IMG/VR virus record: IMGVR_UViG_3300045135_001998
Span: 1 to 22,427 of that record
DNA from: a virus
Strand: one strand, 5' to 3'
Length of the DNA stretch: 22,427 nt
Shown here piece by piece: positions 5,512 through 13,446 of this stretch. The notes beneath the pieces are model-generated. The model was not told the origin of the DNA, ran no database searches, and saw nothing but the letters and a program-made list of their open reading frames with translations. The first letter of the stretch is position 1; each line of letters opens with the position of its first letter. A program made the position numbers and the translations under genes.

Positions 5512-6861
5512 TTGAATATAGCAAGTGCTTTGATAAAGCAGGTACTATCTCTACGCGACTTTGAAACGTGGAGTTACTTGCGCAAAGAATATCTGCCTGT
5601 AGAGTATCACACTCTGCACAAGATAATCGACAAGCACTGCGAAAAATATCATGAGCTTCCCACGTTCGATGATCTCAAGCTCGAAATTCGACATGCACAG
5701 ACTCAAGAAAAAGTTTTTGCAATCGAAGCAGTAGATATTGACATTGATGCTTTTACCCTACTGCAGTATCTTAAAAATGAGTATACTCAACGAGAGATAC
5801 TAAACTCGCTTGAAGATTATATTGATAATTCTGTTCTGTTTGCAGACGCAGAAGAATCAGTAGGTCAATTACATCAGATTGTCCTAGACATTGAAGATAA
5901 AGTTGATCTAGAAGTTCCTACAGAGAGTATGCAACGTATTACTCTGTTTGAGCCAGAGGAAGAGATTGGTAAGTACGTTGGTCTCGGTTTGAATACCGAG
6001 TACGATCACGAGATCAAGTTCTCCCCCCGAGACTTGGTACTTGTGGGAGGTCGCCGAGGTGCTGGTAAATCTCTGACTTGTGCAAACATTGCTAACAGTG
6101 TGTTTGAGTCTGGTCGTTCGGCTATTTACTTTACTATTGAGATGGATAGCCGATCGATCCTTCAACGTATTTGTTCGATTGCTACAGGAGTACCTTACTC
6201 TCGTTTGCGCACTAAAAATCTTAGTGTTACTGAGTGGGAAAAAGTTGCTGGATGGTGGGCTAACCGCTTTCAGCAGGGCCAAGAGCGTTTAAAAGAATAC
6301 CGAGAGCACAGAAACTTTGAAGAGTTCCATCATAATTTAACTACCAAGCATGAGCTTCTCCCGACTCAACAGCTTGATGTTATTTATGATCCTAGTTTAA
6401 CTCTTGCGAAGATTCGTGCAGAATTGGATAAGAAAGTTAAGACTATCAATCCAGGTATTATTATTGTTGACTATATCAACCAGGTTAAACGCTCTAACCT
6501 ACCTTCTCGCGGAGGACAGTATGATTGGACTGAACAGATCGAAGTTAGTAAAGCACTAAAGGCTATGGCACAGGAGTACGAATGTACTATCTTCTCGCCA
6601 TACCAAACTGACGCTACTGGCGAAGCACGTTTCGCAAAGGGTATTCTTGATGCAGCTGACGCGGCTTACGCGCTAGAGACCTGGGATCAAGAAGACGCTT
6701 GCATGACATTTAATTGTGTTAAAATGCGCTCTGCCAGTATGCGCTCTTTCACCTCTACTGTAGACTGGGAAACTCTTAAGATTGGCCCTGATACAGCACT
6801 GACGCCGAAAGAAAAAGAGTCATCGTCACATAAAACCGGCGAAGAAATAGATGACCTTTAA
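5512..6861 (+). CDS. DnaB-like replicative DNA helicase
   Basis: The 449-residue protein has a RecA-like ATPase core. Walker A is GGRRGAGKS with K186, and Walker B is GIIIVDYIN with D320. A later PYQTDATGEARFAKGILDAAD segment matches the DnaB H3/H4 area. Residues 1-150 form a helical N-terminal domain resembling the DnaB primase-interacting region. It should unwind DNA 5'-3' ahead of the family-A polymerase as a hexamer and work with the primase at 7473. Start is TTG 5512, preceded by GGGGGA at 5502-5507; no ATG or GTG lies closer in frame. No promoter is visible in the 72 nt upstream, so transcription probably reads through the stem-loop. The acidic tail (GEEIDDL) may contact partners. Confidence 0.9.
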   Translation: MNIASALIKQVLSLRDFETWSYLRKEYLPVEYHTLHKIIDKHCEKYHELPTFDDLKLEIRHAQTQEKVFAIEAVDIDIDAFTLLQYLKNEYTQREILNSLEDYIDNSVLFADAEESVGQLHQIVLDIEDKVDLEVPTESMQRITLFEPEEEIGKYVGLGLNTEYDHEIKFSPRDLVLVGGRRGAGKSLTCANIANSVFESGRSAIYFTIEMDSRSILQRICSIATGVPYSRLRTKNLSVTEWEKVAGWWANRFQQGQERLKEYREHRNFEEFHHNLTTKHELLPTQQLDVIYDPSLTLAKIRAELDKKVKTINPGIIIVDYINQVKRSNLPSRGGQYDWTEQIEVSKALKAMAQEYECTIFSPYQTDATGEARFAKGILDAADAAYALETWDQEDACMTFNCVKMRSASMRSFTSTVDWETLKIGPDTALTPKEKESSSHKTGEEIDDL

Positions 6862-6873
6862 TAAAAATAGTTC

Positions 6874-6902
6874 TTGACACTCTCATCATTTTTGGGTATA
6901 AT
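6874..6902 (+). promoter_or_regulatory. Sigma70-type promoter, copy 4
   Basis: TTGACA (6874-6879) and TATAAT (6897-6902) have a 17-bp spacer. AAAAATAGTTC lies upstream and ATATGTTC downstream. It starts the run of two small genes, primase and polymerase. Predicted start is near 6909, with a leader of about 26 nt before ATG 6935. Confidence 0.9.
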
Positions 6903-6934
6903 ATATGTTCTGAAAGTGATGGGAGTATTTTTTT

Positions 6935-7225
6935 ATGGGAATGTTTTACGGTAGTCTTAGTCATACTTATTCTGGTCGCAAGAAAAAGCAGCAGCGGGGT
7001 CGTAAAAATACTTACAAGCCTGCGTTTCGCCCTCTACAATCTACAGATACTTATCGTAGAGAGACACCAGAGTACAAATCTGCAGAAATTACTACAGCAG
7101 TTACACATAAAGTAGAAGAAGATTTTCGTAAAACAGTATCACAAAAATATACAGTCGCACCTGCCTATAACAAGGGTGCATATCAAGTAATCAGCAGAGA
7201 AAACGTAAAGGATATTGGAAGATGA
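6935..7225 (+). CDS. Small basic protein, unknown function
   Basis: The 96-residue product is strongly basic at its N-terminus, with GRKKKQQRGRKNTYK at about residues 14-28 after MGMFYGSLSHTYS. It is predicted to be mostly extended or disordered, with no membrane segment. A role in nucleic-acid binding is possible from the charge but not shown. The start at ATG 6935 follows GGGAG at 6921-6925. It is the first gene after promoter copy 4 and its stop overlaps the next start (ATGA), in an operon leading into primase and polymerase. I do not recognise a family. Confidence 0.65.
   Translation: MGMFYGSLSHTYSGRKKKQQRGRKNTYKPAFRPLQSTDTYRRETPEYKSAEITTAVTHKVEEDFRKTVSQKYTVAPAYNKGAYQVISRENVKDIGR
6993..7001 (+). 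repeat. AGCGGGGTC motif, copy within small basic gene
   Basis: Exact AGCGGGGTC read here as part of codons CAG-CGG-GGT-CGT, a different phase from the ligase copy. This argues the word is conserved at DNA rather than protein level. Preceded by GCAGC, as is the copy at 15849. Confidence 0.5.
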
Positions 7226-7473
7226 AGGAACAGCTCAACATTAAAATTCAGGGATACTTTGATATACTCGAAGCCGCCCTTGAAGTAGAAGATGTAGAAA
7301 AAGCTGAGATATTTATTGGAAAATTGTCAAAGTATTTTCATTTATTTGATGACGAGTTGACAGATTACTACCAATATGCACAAGACGTTGTAGACTCATA
7401 CTGGGCAGAAGACTCCTACTATGAAGAACCTACAGAATTAGATGAATGGCTTGATTTTGATCCGGACTGTTAA
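7222..7473 (+). CDS. Small acidic protein, unknown function
   Basis: This 83-residue protein is very acidic and helical (KIQGYFDILEAALEVEDVEK, then YYQYAQDVVDSYWAEDSYYE), ending DEWLDFDPDC. It follows the basic protein with a 4-nt ATGA overlap, and its stop TAA shares its last base with the primase ATG. Expression is therefore probably translationally coupled on both sides. A basic and an acidic small protein made side by side could bind each other, but that is inference from charge only. GGAAG at about 7216-7220 may serve as the ribosome binding site. No family recognised. Confidence 0.65.
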   Translation: MKEQLNIKIQGYFDILEAALEVEDVEKAEIFIGKLSKYFHLFDDELTDYYQYAQDVVDSYWAEDSYYEEPTELDEWLDFDPDC

Positions 7474-8306
7474 TGAACGTAGAAGATTTATTACGAAGCA
7501 AAGACATAAAGTATATACCAAAGGGAGCAGATTTTGTAATTAGCTGCCTTAATCCTGAACACCCTGATCGTAATCCAAGTATGCGAGTAGATCAGGTTAC
7601 TGGCATTTTTAACTGTTTTTCCTGCGAATTTAAAGGCAATCTGTTTACGCACTTTGGGGAAAAGGCAAACCAACTACAATTACGCAGACAGTTATTGAAG
7701 AAGAAAATTGGAGAGAAACGTGCCGAAAGTATTGGTTTGTCTTTTCCCGAAGGTGTGCTACCTTATGTAGGAAACTGGAGAGAAATTCGCCCAGAGACTT
7801 ACAAAAACTTTGAAGCGTTTATTCATACCGGAAAAGAGTATATCAGTCGTATTAACTTTCCTATTCGAGATCGAACTGGAAAAATACGAGCATTTGTAGG
7901 CAGACATACTTCAGCGGGTATTCCAAAGTACTTAAATAGCCCTCCAGGTGCAAAACTGCCTCTTTACCCAACAGTACAGCCCTATCAAGGCTCAATTATT
8001 CTAGTAGAAGGTATATTTGATATGCTCAATCTACACGATAAAGGGCTTGAGAATGTTATGTGCTGTTTTGGAGTAAAAAATGTAGACGAAGAAAAGCTCA
8101 GTATTCTTGCAATGCAGGGCGCGGATAATATAGATATATTTTTAGATAATGATGAAGCAGGGCAGAAAGGCTCTGAAAGAATTAAAGAACTGTGCGAGAA
8201 AGTTGGTCTCACTAGCCGAACCATCAAGTTTGGAAACAAACAGCAAGATGCCGGTGCACTTACAAAAACTCAAGTACAAAAACTGAAAGGAAAATTATAT
8301 GGCTAG
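7473..8306 (+). CDS. DNA primase (zinc finger plus TOPRIM)
   Basis: The 277-residue protein has a CHC2-type zinc ribbon with C25, H30, C48 and C51 (CLNPEH ... FNCFSC). A TOPRIM domain follows, with E179 in IILVEGIFD and the D225-N-D227 pair in IFLDNDEAG, which should bind catalytic metal. This is the layout of DnaG-type primases without the C-terminal helicase-binding domain. It should lay RNA primers for lagging-strand synthesis with the DnaB-like helicase encoded at 5512. The start at ATG 7473 overlaps the preceding stop; the ribosome binding site is weak, consistent with coupled translation. Its stop lies inside the polymerase gene start (8-nt overlap). Confidence 0.9.
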   Translation: MNVEDLLRSKDIKYIPKGADFVISCLNPEHPDRNPSMRVDQVTGIFNCFSCEFKGNLFTHFGEKANQLQLRRQLLKKKIGEKRAESIGLSFPEGVLPYVGNWREIRPETYKNFEAFIHTGKEYISRINFPIRDRTGKIRAFVGRHTSAGIPKYLNSPPGAKLPLYPTVQPYQGSIILVEGIFDMLNLHDKGLENVMCCFGVKNVDEEKLSILAMQGADNIDIFLDNDEAGQKGSERIKELCEKVGLTSRTIKFGNKQQDAGALTKTQVQKLKGKLYG

Positions 8307-10587
8307 AGTAGCCTTAGTAGAAACAAAACCAAGTAAAACCGATTTCAAATCAGAGTTTGATCGAGCCTTTGAGTTTGATCGCTTTGCCCTATGCTCAGAC
8401 CCAAATATTAAAAAAGTTTTAAAACGAGACTGCGATATTACTATGAATCCAGACGAGTATGACTGGGTTATTCTTGTAGGGTCTGACGCTCTTAAATACT
8501 ATACAAAAATTAATTCAGTAACAGAATATTCTGGCAAGCGTGTAGAAGGTAAGTTTTTACCTGTAATTAATCCAGCAATGCTTGCTTTTAAACCAGAAGC
8601 CAAAAATACATGGGATGCTTCAAAAGAAAGCATTATTAACTATATTTCAGGAGATTTTGAAGAGGTAGTAATCAATGAATCAATCGCTTTTGGAATTCAA
8701 GATTCAGAATCCTGTAATCAATTTATACGAGATGCTATTGATGCCCCTAAGTCCTACGTTGCTCTTGACTCAGAGACTACAGGACTATATCCTCGTGATG
8801 GGTATATGCTTGGTATCTCTTTAGCCTATGACGGTAAGAAAGGAGCCTACATTGACACGGACTGCTTTAATGAAGAGACGGAATCTCTGCTCCAAGAGCT
8901 TTTCACCAAGAAAACAGTTATCTTTCATAATGCCAAGTTCGATATGGCATTTTTTGAGTATCATTTTGGTTTCAAGTTCCCCGTATTTGAAGACACTATG
9001 CTCCTTCATTATCTTATAGATGAAAATCCAGGTACTCATGGCTTAAAGCAGCTAACCATGAAGTACACTAAGTACGGTGATTACGAGAAGCCAATGTACG
9101 ACTGGATTGCTCAGTATAAGAAAGATCATGGCCTTACAAAAGATCAGTTTACTTGGGATATGATTCCTTTTGACATTATGCAAACCTACGCAGGAATGGA
9201 TGCCTTGTGTACGTTTTTACTTTATGAAAAATTTGTAAAAATTAAGCAAAACAAAAAACTTTGCTGGGTTTATGATAATATTCTTATTCCTGGCACAAGA
9301 TTTTTAACTAATATTCAAGACAACGGAGTACCTTTTGATAGAGAAAGACTTTTGTGTGCTCAAGAGATCATGCAGAATCATATTGACACAGCAATTAAAG
9401 AATTGTATAAAAATCCAGCTATCAATAGGTTTGAGGAGATAAATGGAAAGCCTTTCAATCCTAATAGTACTGTTCAGTTGCGTCAGCTTATGTTCGATTT
9501 TTTGGGCCTCAAGCCAACTGGTAAGAAAACTGGAACAGGCGCAGATTCTACAGATGCGGAAGTTCTCAAAGAGCTTGCAGAGCAGTCAGATGTGCCAGGA
9601 CTCATCCTTGACATTCGCCAGAAGTCAAAGATTAAAAATACTTATTTGGACAAGATCATACCACAGTTGGATAGAGATTCTCGGCTACGCACGGGTTTTA
9701 ACCTACATGGCACTACTAGTGGCCGTCTGTCTTCTAGTGGTAAACTAAACATGCAGCAGTTGCCTCGGGATAATCCAGCAGTAAAAGGATGTATTAAAGC
9801 AGCTCCAGGACATAAGATCGTTGCAATGGACTTAACAACAGCAGAAGTATATGTTGCAGCAGTTCTAGCAAAAGATACGGCACTAATGGACGTATTTAGT
9901 AGCGGAGGGAACTTTCACTCTACTATTGCACACAAAGTATTTAAACTTCCCTGTGCTGTAGAAGAAGTTTCTGAACTCTACCCAACACAGAGACAGGCTG
10001 CAAAAGCCGTAACCTTTGGTATTATGTACGGAGCTGGCCCAGCAAAGATCAGTGAGCAAGTAACAAAAGATAGTGGAAAATTCTTTTCCAAGAATGAGGC
10101 TCAACAAGTTATTAATGAATACTTTAAAGAGTTCCATAAACTAAGAAAGTGGATTGATGAAAATCAAAAATTTATTGAACAAAATGGGTTTATTTATTCA
10201 TCGTTTGGCAGGAAGCGTAGGCTACCAAACGTTAATTCCTCTGATGCCGGTATCAAAAGCCATAGCATTAGGTCTGGTCTTAACTTTTTGGTGCAGTCTA
10301 CTGCTAGCGATATTAACCTTTTAGGTGCAATTGATATGGAGGCATACATTCGAGCAAACAAAATGAAGTCTCGTATTTTTGCCCTTGTACATGACTCGAT
10401 TCTAGCAGAAGTACCTAATGATGAAGTAGACCATTATATGGAAAAGCTTCAGCACTTTGTTCAAATGGATAGAGGATGCAGTATTCCAGGAACTCCAATT
10501 GGTTGTGATTTTGAGATAGTACACGAAGACTACTCAAACGGAAAATTTGAAAAAATGTATGGTAATTACGTACAAGACCTTAGATAA
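8299..10587 (+). CDS. Family-A DNA polymerase with 3'-5' exonuclease
   Basis: The 762-residue polymerase has a complete proofreading domain: D157 and E159 in ALDSETTG, D215 in NAKFD, and Y297 with D301 in YAGMDA. The polymerase core follows: TSGRLSSS near 475-482; motif A MDLTTAEV with D511; motif B RQAAKAVTFGIMYG with R565, K569 and Y577; motif C VHDS with D699. Motif C has Ser where bacterial Pol I has Glu, and motif A lacks the usual DYSQIE wording; I recall T5-type enzymes being similar. Residues 1 to about 130 precede the exonuclease and look like a degenerate uracil-DNA-glycosylase fold (VILVGSDAL about 55-63, then FLPVINPAMLAF). There is no 5'-nuclease domain; that activity is encoded at 17363. 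An AAGGAAA upstream supports ATG 8299. Confidence 0.94.
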   Translation: MARVALVETKPSKTDFKSEFDRAFEFDRFALCSDPNIKKVLKRDCDITMNPDEYDWVILVGSDALKYYTKINSVTEYSGKRVEGKFLPVINPAMLAFKPEAKNTWDASKESIINYISGDFEEVVINESIAFGIQDSESCNQFIRDAIDAPKSYVALDSETTGLYPRDGYMLGISLAYDGKKGAYIDTDCFNEETESLLQELFTKKTVIFHNAKFDMAFFEYHFGFKFPVFEDTMLLHYLIDENPGTHGLKQLTMKYTKYGDYEKPMYDWIAQYKKDHGLTKDQFTWDMIPFDIMQTYAGMDALCTFLLYEKFVKIKQNKKLCWVYDNILIPGTRFLTNIQDNGVPFDRERLLCAQEIMQNHIDTAIKELYKNPAINRFEEINGKPFNPNSTVQLRQLMFDFLGLKPTGKKTGTGADSTDAEVLKELAEQSDVPGLILDIRQKSKIKNTYLDKIIPQLDRDSRLRTGFNLHGTTSGRLSSSGKLNMQQLPRDNPAVKGCIKAAPGHKIVAMDLTTAEVYVAAVLAKDTALMDVFSSGGNFHSTIAHKVFKLPCAVEEVSELYPTQRQAAKAVTFGIMYGAGPAKISEQVTKDSGKFFSKNEAQQVINEYFKEFHKLRKWIDENQKFIEQNGFIYSSFGRKRRLPNVNSSDAGIKSHSIRSGLNFLVQSTASDINLLGAIDMEAYIRANKMKSRIFALVHDSILAEVPNDEVDHYMEKLQHFVQMDRGCSIPGTPIGCDFEIVHEDYSNGKFEKMYGNYVQDLR

Positions 10588-11053
10588 AGTAAGATTTCCA
10601 GTGTATATTCTTCCATCAGGAAACTGGGACAAAGCAGACGGTCTGCTCTTTCTTGATGGAGAATTAGTAGATGATAAGAATATGCCTGGAGATACTTTAG
10701 GTGTTCGTAGAATACAAACACCTTATAAAGAGTTAATGCCTTTAAGAAGACAGCTGATAAGTCCTCAAGGTATCTTAAAACAAAAATCAAAAACTTTTAT
10801 AGATAGTAATGGAACTCCGTTTATCTACGAAAAAACAAAAGTATGTAAACTTTCATACTACAAAATAAAGAAGGTTGAACGAAAAGAAGTTGCATCTATT
10901 TTATGGTTAAAAGGAGTAAATTTTCCTTTTACCGTTCCGCGTCCTCCCGAGGATGGTATGACTTGGGCGGGCGTTTTACATTTCCACGGACTTCCGTGGA
11001 TGTTATACGAGTACTCAGAAAATAAAAAACCTGACACTCGAAGAAAAATATAA
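10559..11053 (+). CDS. Unknown protein encoded behind the polymerase
   Basis: The 164-residue product begins MVITYKTLDKVRFPVYILPSG. Conserved-looking features include DGLLFLDGE, GVRRIQTPYKELMPLRRQL, and a C-terminal WAGVLHFHGLPWMLYEY segment rich in aromatics. No catalytic motif or membrane span is evident. I favour ATG 10559, which overlaps the polymerase by 29 nt; an in-frame TTG at 10547 would add four residues. It lies in the same transcription unit as primase, polymerase and PhoH-like ATPase, and 8 nt separate it from the next gene. That suggests a replication-associated role, but I do not recognise the family. Confidence 0.7.
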   Translation: MVITYKTLDKVRFPVYILPSGNWDKADGLLFLDGELVDDKNMPGDTLGVRRIQTPYKELMPLRRQLISPQGILKQKSKTFIDSNGTPFIYEKTKVCKLSYYKIKKVERKEVASILWLKGVNFPFTVPRPPEDGMTWAGVLHFHGLPWMLYEYSENKKPDTRRKI

Positions 11054-11061
11054 GAGGTATT

Positions 11062-11721
11062 ATGGCTAAGCGTTCAAAAACACTAGCTGGAGCTAATTTA
11101 GATCTACAACCAATCGAACCATTAACTCAGAATCAATTAAAAGCATTTGAAAGTGAAAAGCACTTAGTTCTTCACGGGGTCGCAGGAACTGGAAAAACCT
11201 ATATTTCTTGCTACCTTGCATTTGATGATATGGTAAAGGGGTACTATGATAAGTTAGTTATTATTCGGAGTGCCGTCTCTACACGAGATATTGGATTTCT
11301 TCCAGGAAACGAGTCTGAGAAGGCTTCTGTTTACGAAGAACCTTATAAAGATATTTGTATTGAGTTATTCCAAAGAGGCGACGCCTACAGTCTTTTAAAG
11401 GCTAAAGGCTTAGTTCATTTTATGACTACTTCTTTTATTCGCGGAGTAACTCTCAGAAATGCTACGATTATAGTAGACGAGTGTCAGAACATGTCATTCC
11501 ATGAGCTAGACTCTATTATTACCAGAATCGGAGAAGGATGCAGAGTAATTTTTTGTGGAGACTTCCGACAGGCAGATCTTGCAAAAAATGGGCTACGAGA
11601 CTTTATTCGAGTATTAAAAGCAATGGATTCTTTCGATCTAATAGACTTTGAAATAAAAGATATTGTTCGAAGTGAGTTTGTAAAAGAATATATTATCGCC
11701 AAAACGGATCTTGGATTTTGA
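11062..11721 (+). CDS. PhoH-like ATPase
   Basis: The 219-residue protein is a PhoH-family P-loop ATPase. Walker A is GVAGTGKT with K45, preceded by the Q-motif-like LTQNQLKAF. KLVIIRSAVSTRDIGFLPG (84-102) is the typical PhoH segment. Walker B is TIIVDECQN with D139 and E140, and CGDFRQADL is the sensor region. PhoH-like proteins are widespread in phages and thought to be RNA- or nucleic-acid-dependent helicases or ATPases. AGAGG lies 6-10 nt before ATG 11062. The stop overlaps the TTG start of the D10-like helicase. The Walker A codons contain ACGGGGTC (11174-11181), a variant of the window's repeated G-rich word. Confidence 0.88.
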   Translation: MAKRSKTLAGANLDLQPIEPLTQNQLKAFESEKHLVLHGVAGTGKTYISCYLAFDDMVKGYYDKLVIIRSAVSTRDIGFLPGNESEKASVYEEPYKDICIELFQRGDAYSLLKAKGLVHFMTTSFIRGVTLRNATIIVDECQNMSFHELDSIITRIGEGCRVIFCGDFRQADLAKNGLRDFIRVLKAMDSFDLIDFEIKDIVRSEFVKEYIIAKTDLGF

Positions 11722-13001
11722 AAGCAGTCATAAGTAACAGAATTTATCTTGAATGCACGAGAGAGTATAGGGAGTTTTTGTCTAAAGAACTTACCTATAC
11801 AATACCGGCGCGGGGTCCCAACGAAGCGCCACAGGTTATTAAAAATATGCAACGTGTTCGAGAGAATTTGGTTACTATACCTATCGGAAGAATGGATCTA
11901 ATTCCTGATGACTACGAAATAGTAGATAAACGTATTCATGTGCCAGTAGACTTTCCTCAGTTTAAGTTCCCTCTCCGAGAAAGCCAACAAGCGGTATATG
12001 ACGAACTCGATGATAATTGTATTATTAACGCTTGGGTCAGTTGGGGCAAAACTTTTACAGGTTTAGCAATCGCAGGAAAGCTTGGGCAGAAAACACTTGT
12101 TGTAACTCATACAACTTCACTGAGAGATCAGTGGGCAAAAGAAGTGCAAAAAGTCTATGGAATTACGCCTGGTATTATAGGAAGCGGTAAATTTAATATT
12201 GATGCTCCAATCGTAATTGGGAATACTCAGACTTTATACCGTAATATTCCGAAGATAAGAAAAGAGTTTGGAACTATTATACTCGATGAAATGCATCACG
12301 TATCTAGCCCTACTTTTTCTAAAATTTTAGATACAAATTACTGTAGATATAAGATCGGATTATCAGGCACTGTAGAAAGAAAAGACGGCAAACATGTCGT
12401 GTTTAAAGATTACTTTAGTAGTAAACTTTTTAAACCGCCCCGAGAAAACTTTATGACTCCTACAATCGAGATACTTCGTTCAGAAGTGCGATTTATGGAT
12501 GGTGCGAGCGTTCCTTGGGCGAAACGAATCAATGCGCTAGCAAATAATGACGAATATCGTCACACAGTAGCCATGCTTGCAGCGGCCTACGCCGCAAAAG
12601 GGCACAAGGTACTTGTGGTGTCAGATCGAGTTCACTTTTTGAAAAGCTGCGCCGAACTGACAGGTGAAAAAGCCGTGTGTGTTACAGGCGAGGTCGCGCA
12701 CGAGGAAAGAGAAAAGCTTGTGAATGAAATACTCTACGGAGATAAGAATGTTCTTTACGGAACGCAAGCAATTTTCAGCGAAGGTATAAGCGTAAATAGC
12801 CTTAGCTGCCTAATACTAGGCACCCCTATCAATAACGAGCCTCTTCTCACTCAGCTAATTGGCCGAGTTATACGTAAGCAAGAAGGCAAGCGAGACCCAG
12901 TAGTAATTGACATACATTTAAAAGGCAAAACAGCACAGAGACAGGCTTCTAACAGAATGGGATATTATATGAAACAAGGCTATCAAATACGACAGCTTTA
13001 A
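11718..13001 (+). CDS. SF2 DNA helicase, T5 D10 / T4 UvsW-like
   Basis: The 427-residue protein has an N-terminal region (1-80), then two RecA-like domains. Motif I is AWVSWGKT with K111, where Ala replaces the first Gly of the P-loop but the GKT is intact. Motif Ia is VVTHTTSLRDQW, motif II is LDEMHH with D190 and E191, and motif III is GLSGT. Domain 2 holds KVLVVSDRVHFLKSC, IFSEGIS and motif VI QLIGRVIRK. T5 D10 and T4 UvsW are branch-migration helicases that process forks and recombination intermediates, which suits the neighbouring recombination genes. Start TTG 11718 overlaps the PhoH stop (TTGA), so translation is probably coupled. Confidence 0.9.
   Translation: MKAVISNRIYLECTREYREFLSKELTYTIPARGPNEAPQVIKNMQRVRENLVTIPIGRMDLIPDDYEIVDKRIHVPVDFPQFKFPLRESQQAVYDELDDNCIINAWVSWGKTFTGLAIAGKLGQKTLVVTHTTSLRDQWAKEVQKVYGITPGIIGSGKFNIDAPIVIGNTQTLYRNIPKIRKEFGTIILDEMHHVSSPTFSKILDTNYCRYKIGLSGTVERKDGKHVVFKDYFSSKLFKPPRENFMTPTIEILRSEVRFMDGASVPWAKRINALANNDEYRHTVAMLAAAYAAKGHKVLVVSDRVHFLKSCAELTGEKAVCVTGEVAHEEREKLVNEILYGDKNVLYGTQAIFSEGISVNSLSCLILGTPINNEPLLTQLIGRVIRKQEGKRDPVVIDIHLKGKTAQRQASNRMGYYMKQGYQIRQL
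11810..11817 (+). repeat. GCGGGGTC motif, copy within D10-like helicase gene
   Basis: Exact 8-mer GCGGGGTC preceded by C rather than A. It is read as GCG-CGG-GGT-CCC (Ala-Arg-Gly-Pro), again in a different codon phase from the ligase copy. Confidence 0.45.
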
Positions 13002-13012
13002 AAAAATATTTC

Positions 13013-13041
13013 TTGACATTAATTGAATTTTTTGGTATAAT
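13013..13041 (+). promoter_or_regulatory. Sigma70-type promoter, copy 5
   Basis: TTGACA (13013-13018) and TATAAT (13036-13041) have a 17-bp spacer. AAAAAAATATTTC lies upstream and ATATGCTC downstream. Unlike the other copies it sits on top of the next start codon: predicted transcription start is near 13048, while the open frame begins at 13044. Confidence 0.88.
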
Positions 13042-13043
13042 AT

Positions 13044-13445
13044 ATGCTCTTGTATGATTGGAAGAAGATATTTGAACTGACGGAAGGAACTCCTTCGGAC
13101 ATAGTTCTTGTGTTGCGAATGATGACTGAAAGTCTTATTCCAAAGAATAAATATGATCCGATATATAAGTACTATCTCAAAGACTTTATAGGTAGTTCTT
13201 TTATCGCCCATCCAGATGTTTTACTTTTTAATCGCTACAAGCACACAAACAGTGAAATTGCACAGTATATGGCATTAGCCTCTTTGAGATCTCTTGCTGA
13301 TTACTATGCAAATCACACTGTTACACTAGACTTACTTCACTGTCCAGTGGAGAGAGAACTTTTTAACAACAACAGTCTACTTCATATTGACGAAGATGAT
13401 AAATTACATTTTCTATATGAAGAAGTCCCTACGGAGAAACACTAA
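13044..13445 (+). CDS. Unknown protein with a start codon at the promoter
   Basis: The 133-residue frame starts MLLYDWKKIFELTEGTPSDI and includes HPDVLLFNRYKHTNSEIAQYMALASLRSLADYY, which reads as a real helical protein; I do not recognise it. It lies where T5 has its D11-region genes, just before the SSB and SbcCD genes. ATG 13044 is only 3 nt after the -10 box of promoter copy 5 and upstream of the predicted transcription start. From that promoter the usable start would be TTG 13050, giving an almost leaderless message, or translation depends on readthrough RNA from the helicase gene. No Shine-Dalgarno precedes either codon. The C-terminal end is 1 nt from the SSB ATG. Confidence 0.68.
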   Translation: MLLYDWKKIFELTEGTPSDIVLVLRMMTESLIPKNKYDPIYKYYLKDFIGSSFIAHPDVLLFNRYKHTNSEIAQYMALASLRSLADYYANHTVTLDLLHCPVERELFNNNSLLHIDEDDKLHFLYEEVPTEKH

Positions 13446-13446
13446 T

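Noticed and set aside
9383-9411. TTGACA-17 bp-TATAAA inside the polymerase gene
   Set aside because: It lacks the A-rich upstream block, TTC before the -35 and ATAY after the -10 that the five other promoters share, and lies mid-gene. Kept only as a chance match.
139-10587. Signs of a Z-genome (2-aminoadenine) phage because of the MazG-like hydrolase and family-A polymerase
   Set aside because: No PurZ-like adenylosuccinate synthetase or DatZ-like gene appears in the window, and this hydrolase type is common in phages with ordinary bases.
13387-13446. Longer N-terminus of the SSB starting at ATG 13387
   Set aside because: It lies wholly inside the preceding gene. ATG 13447 has GGAG at 13434-13437 and a natural MALSF start.
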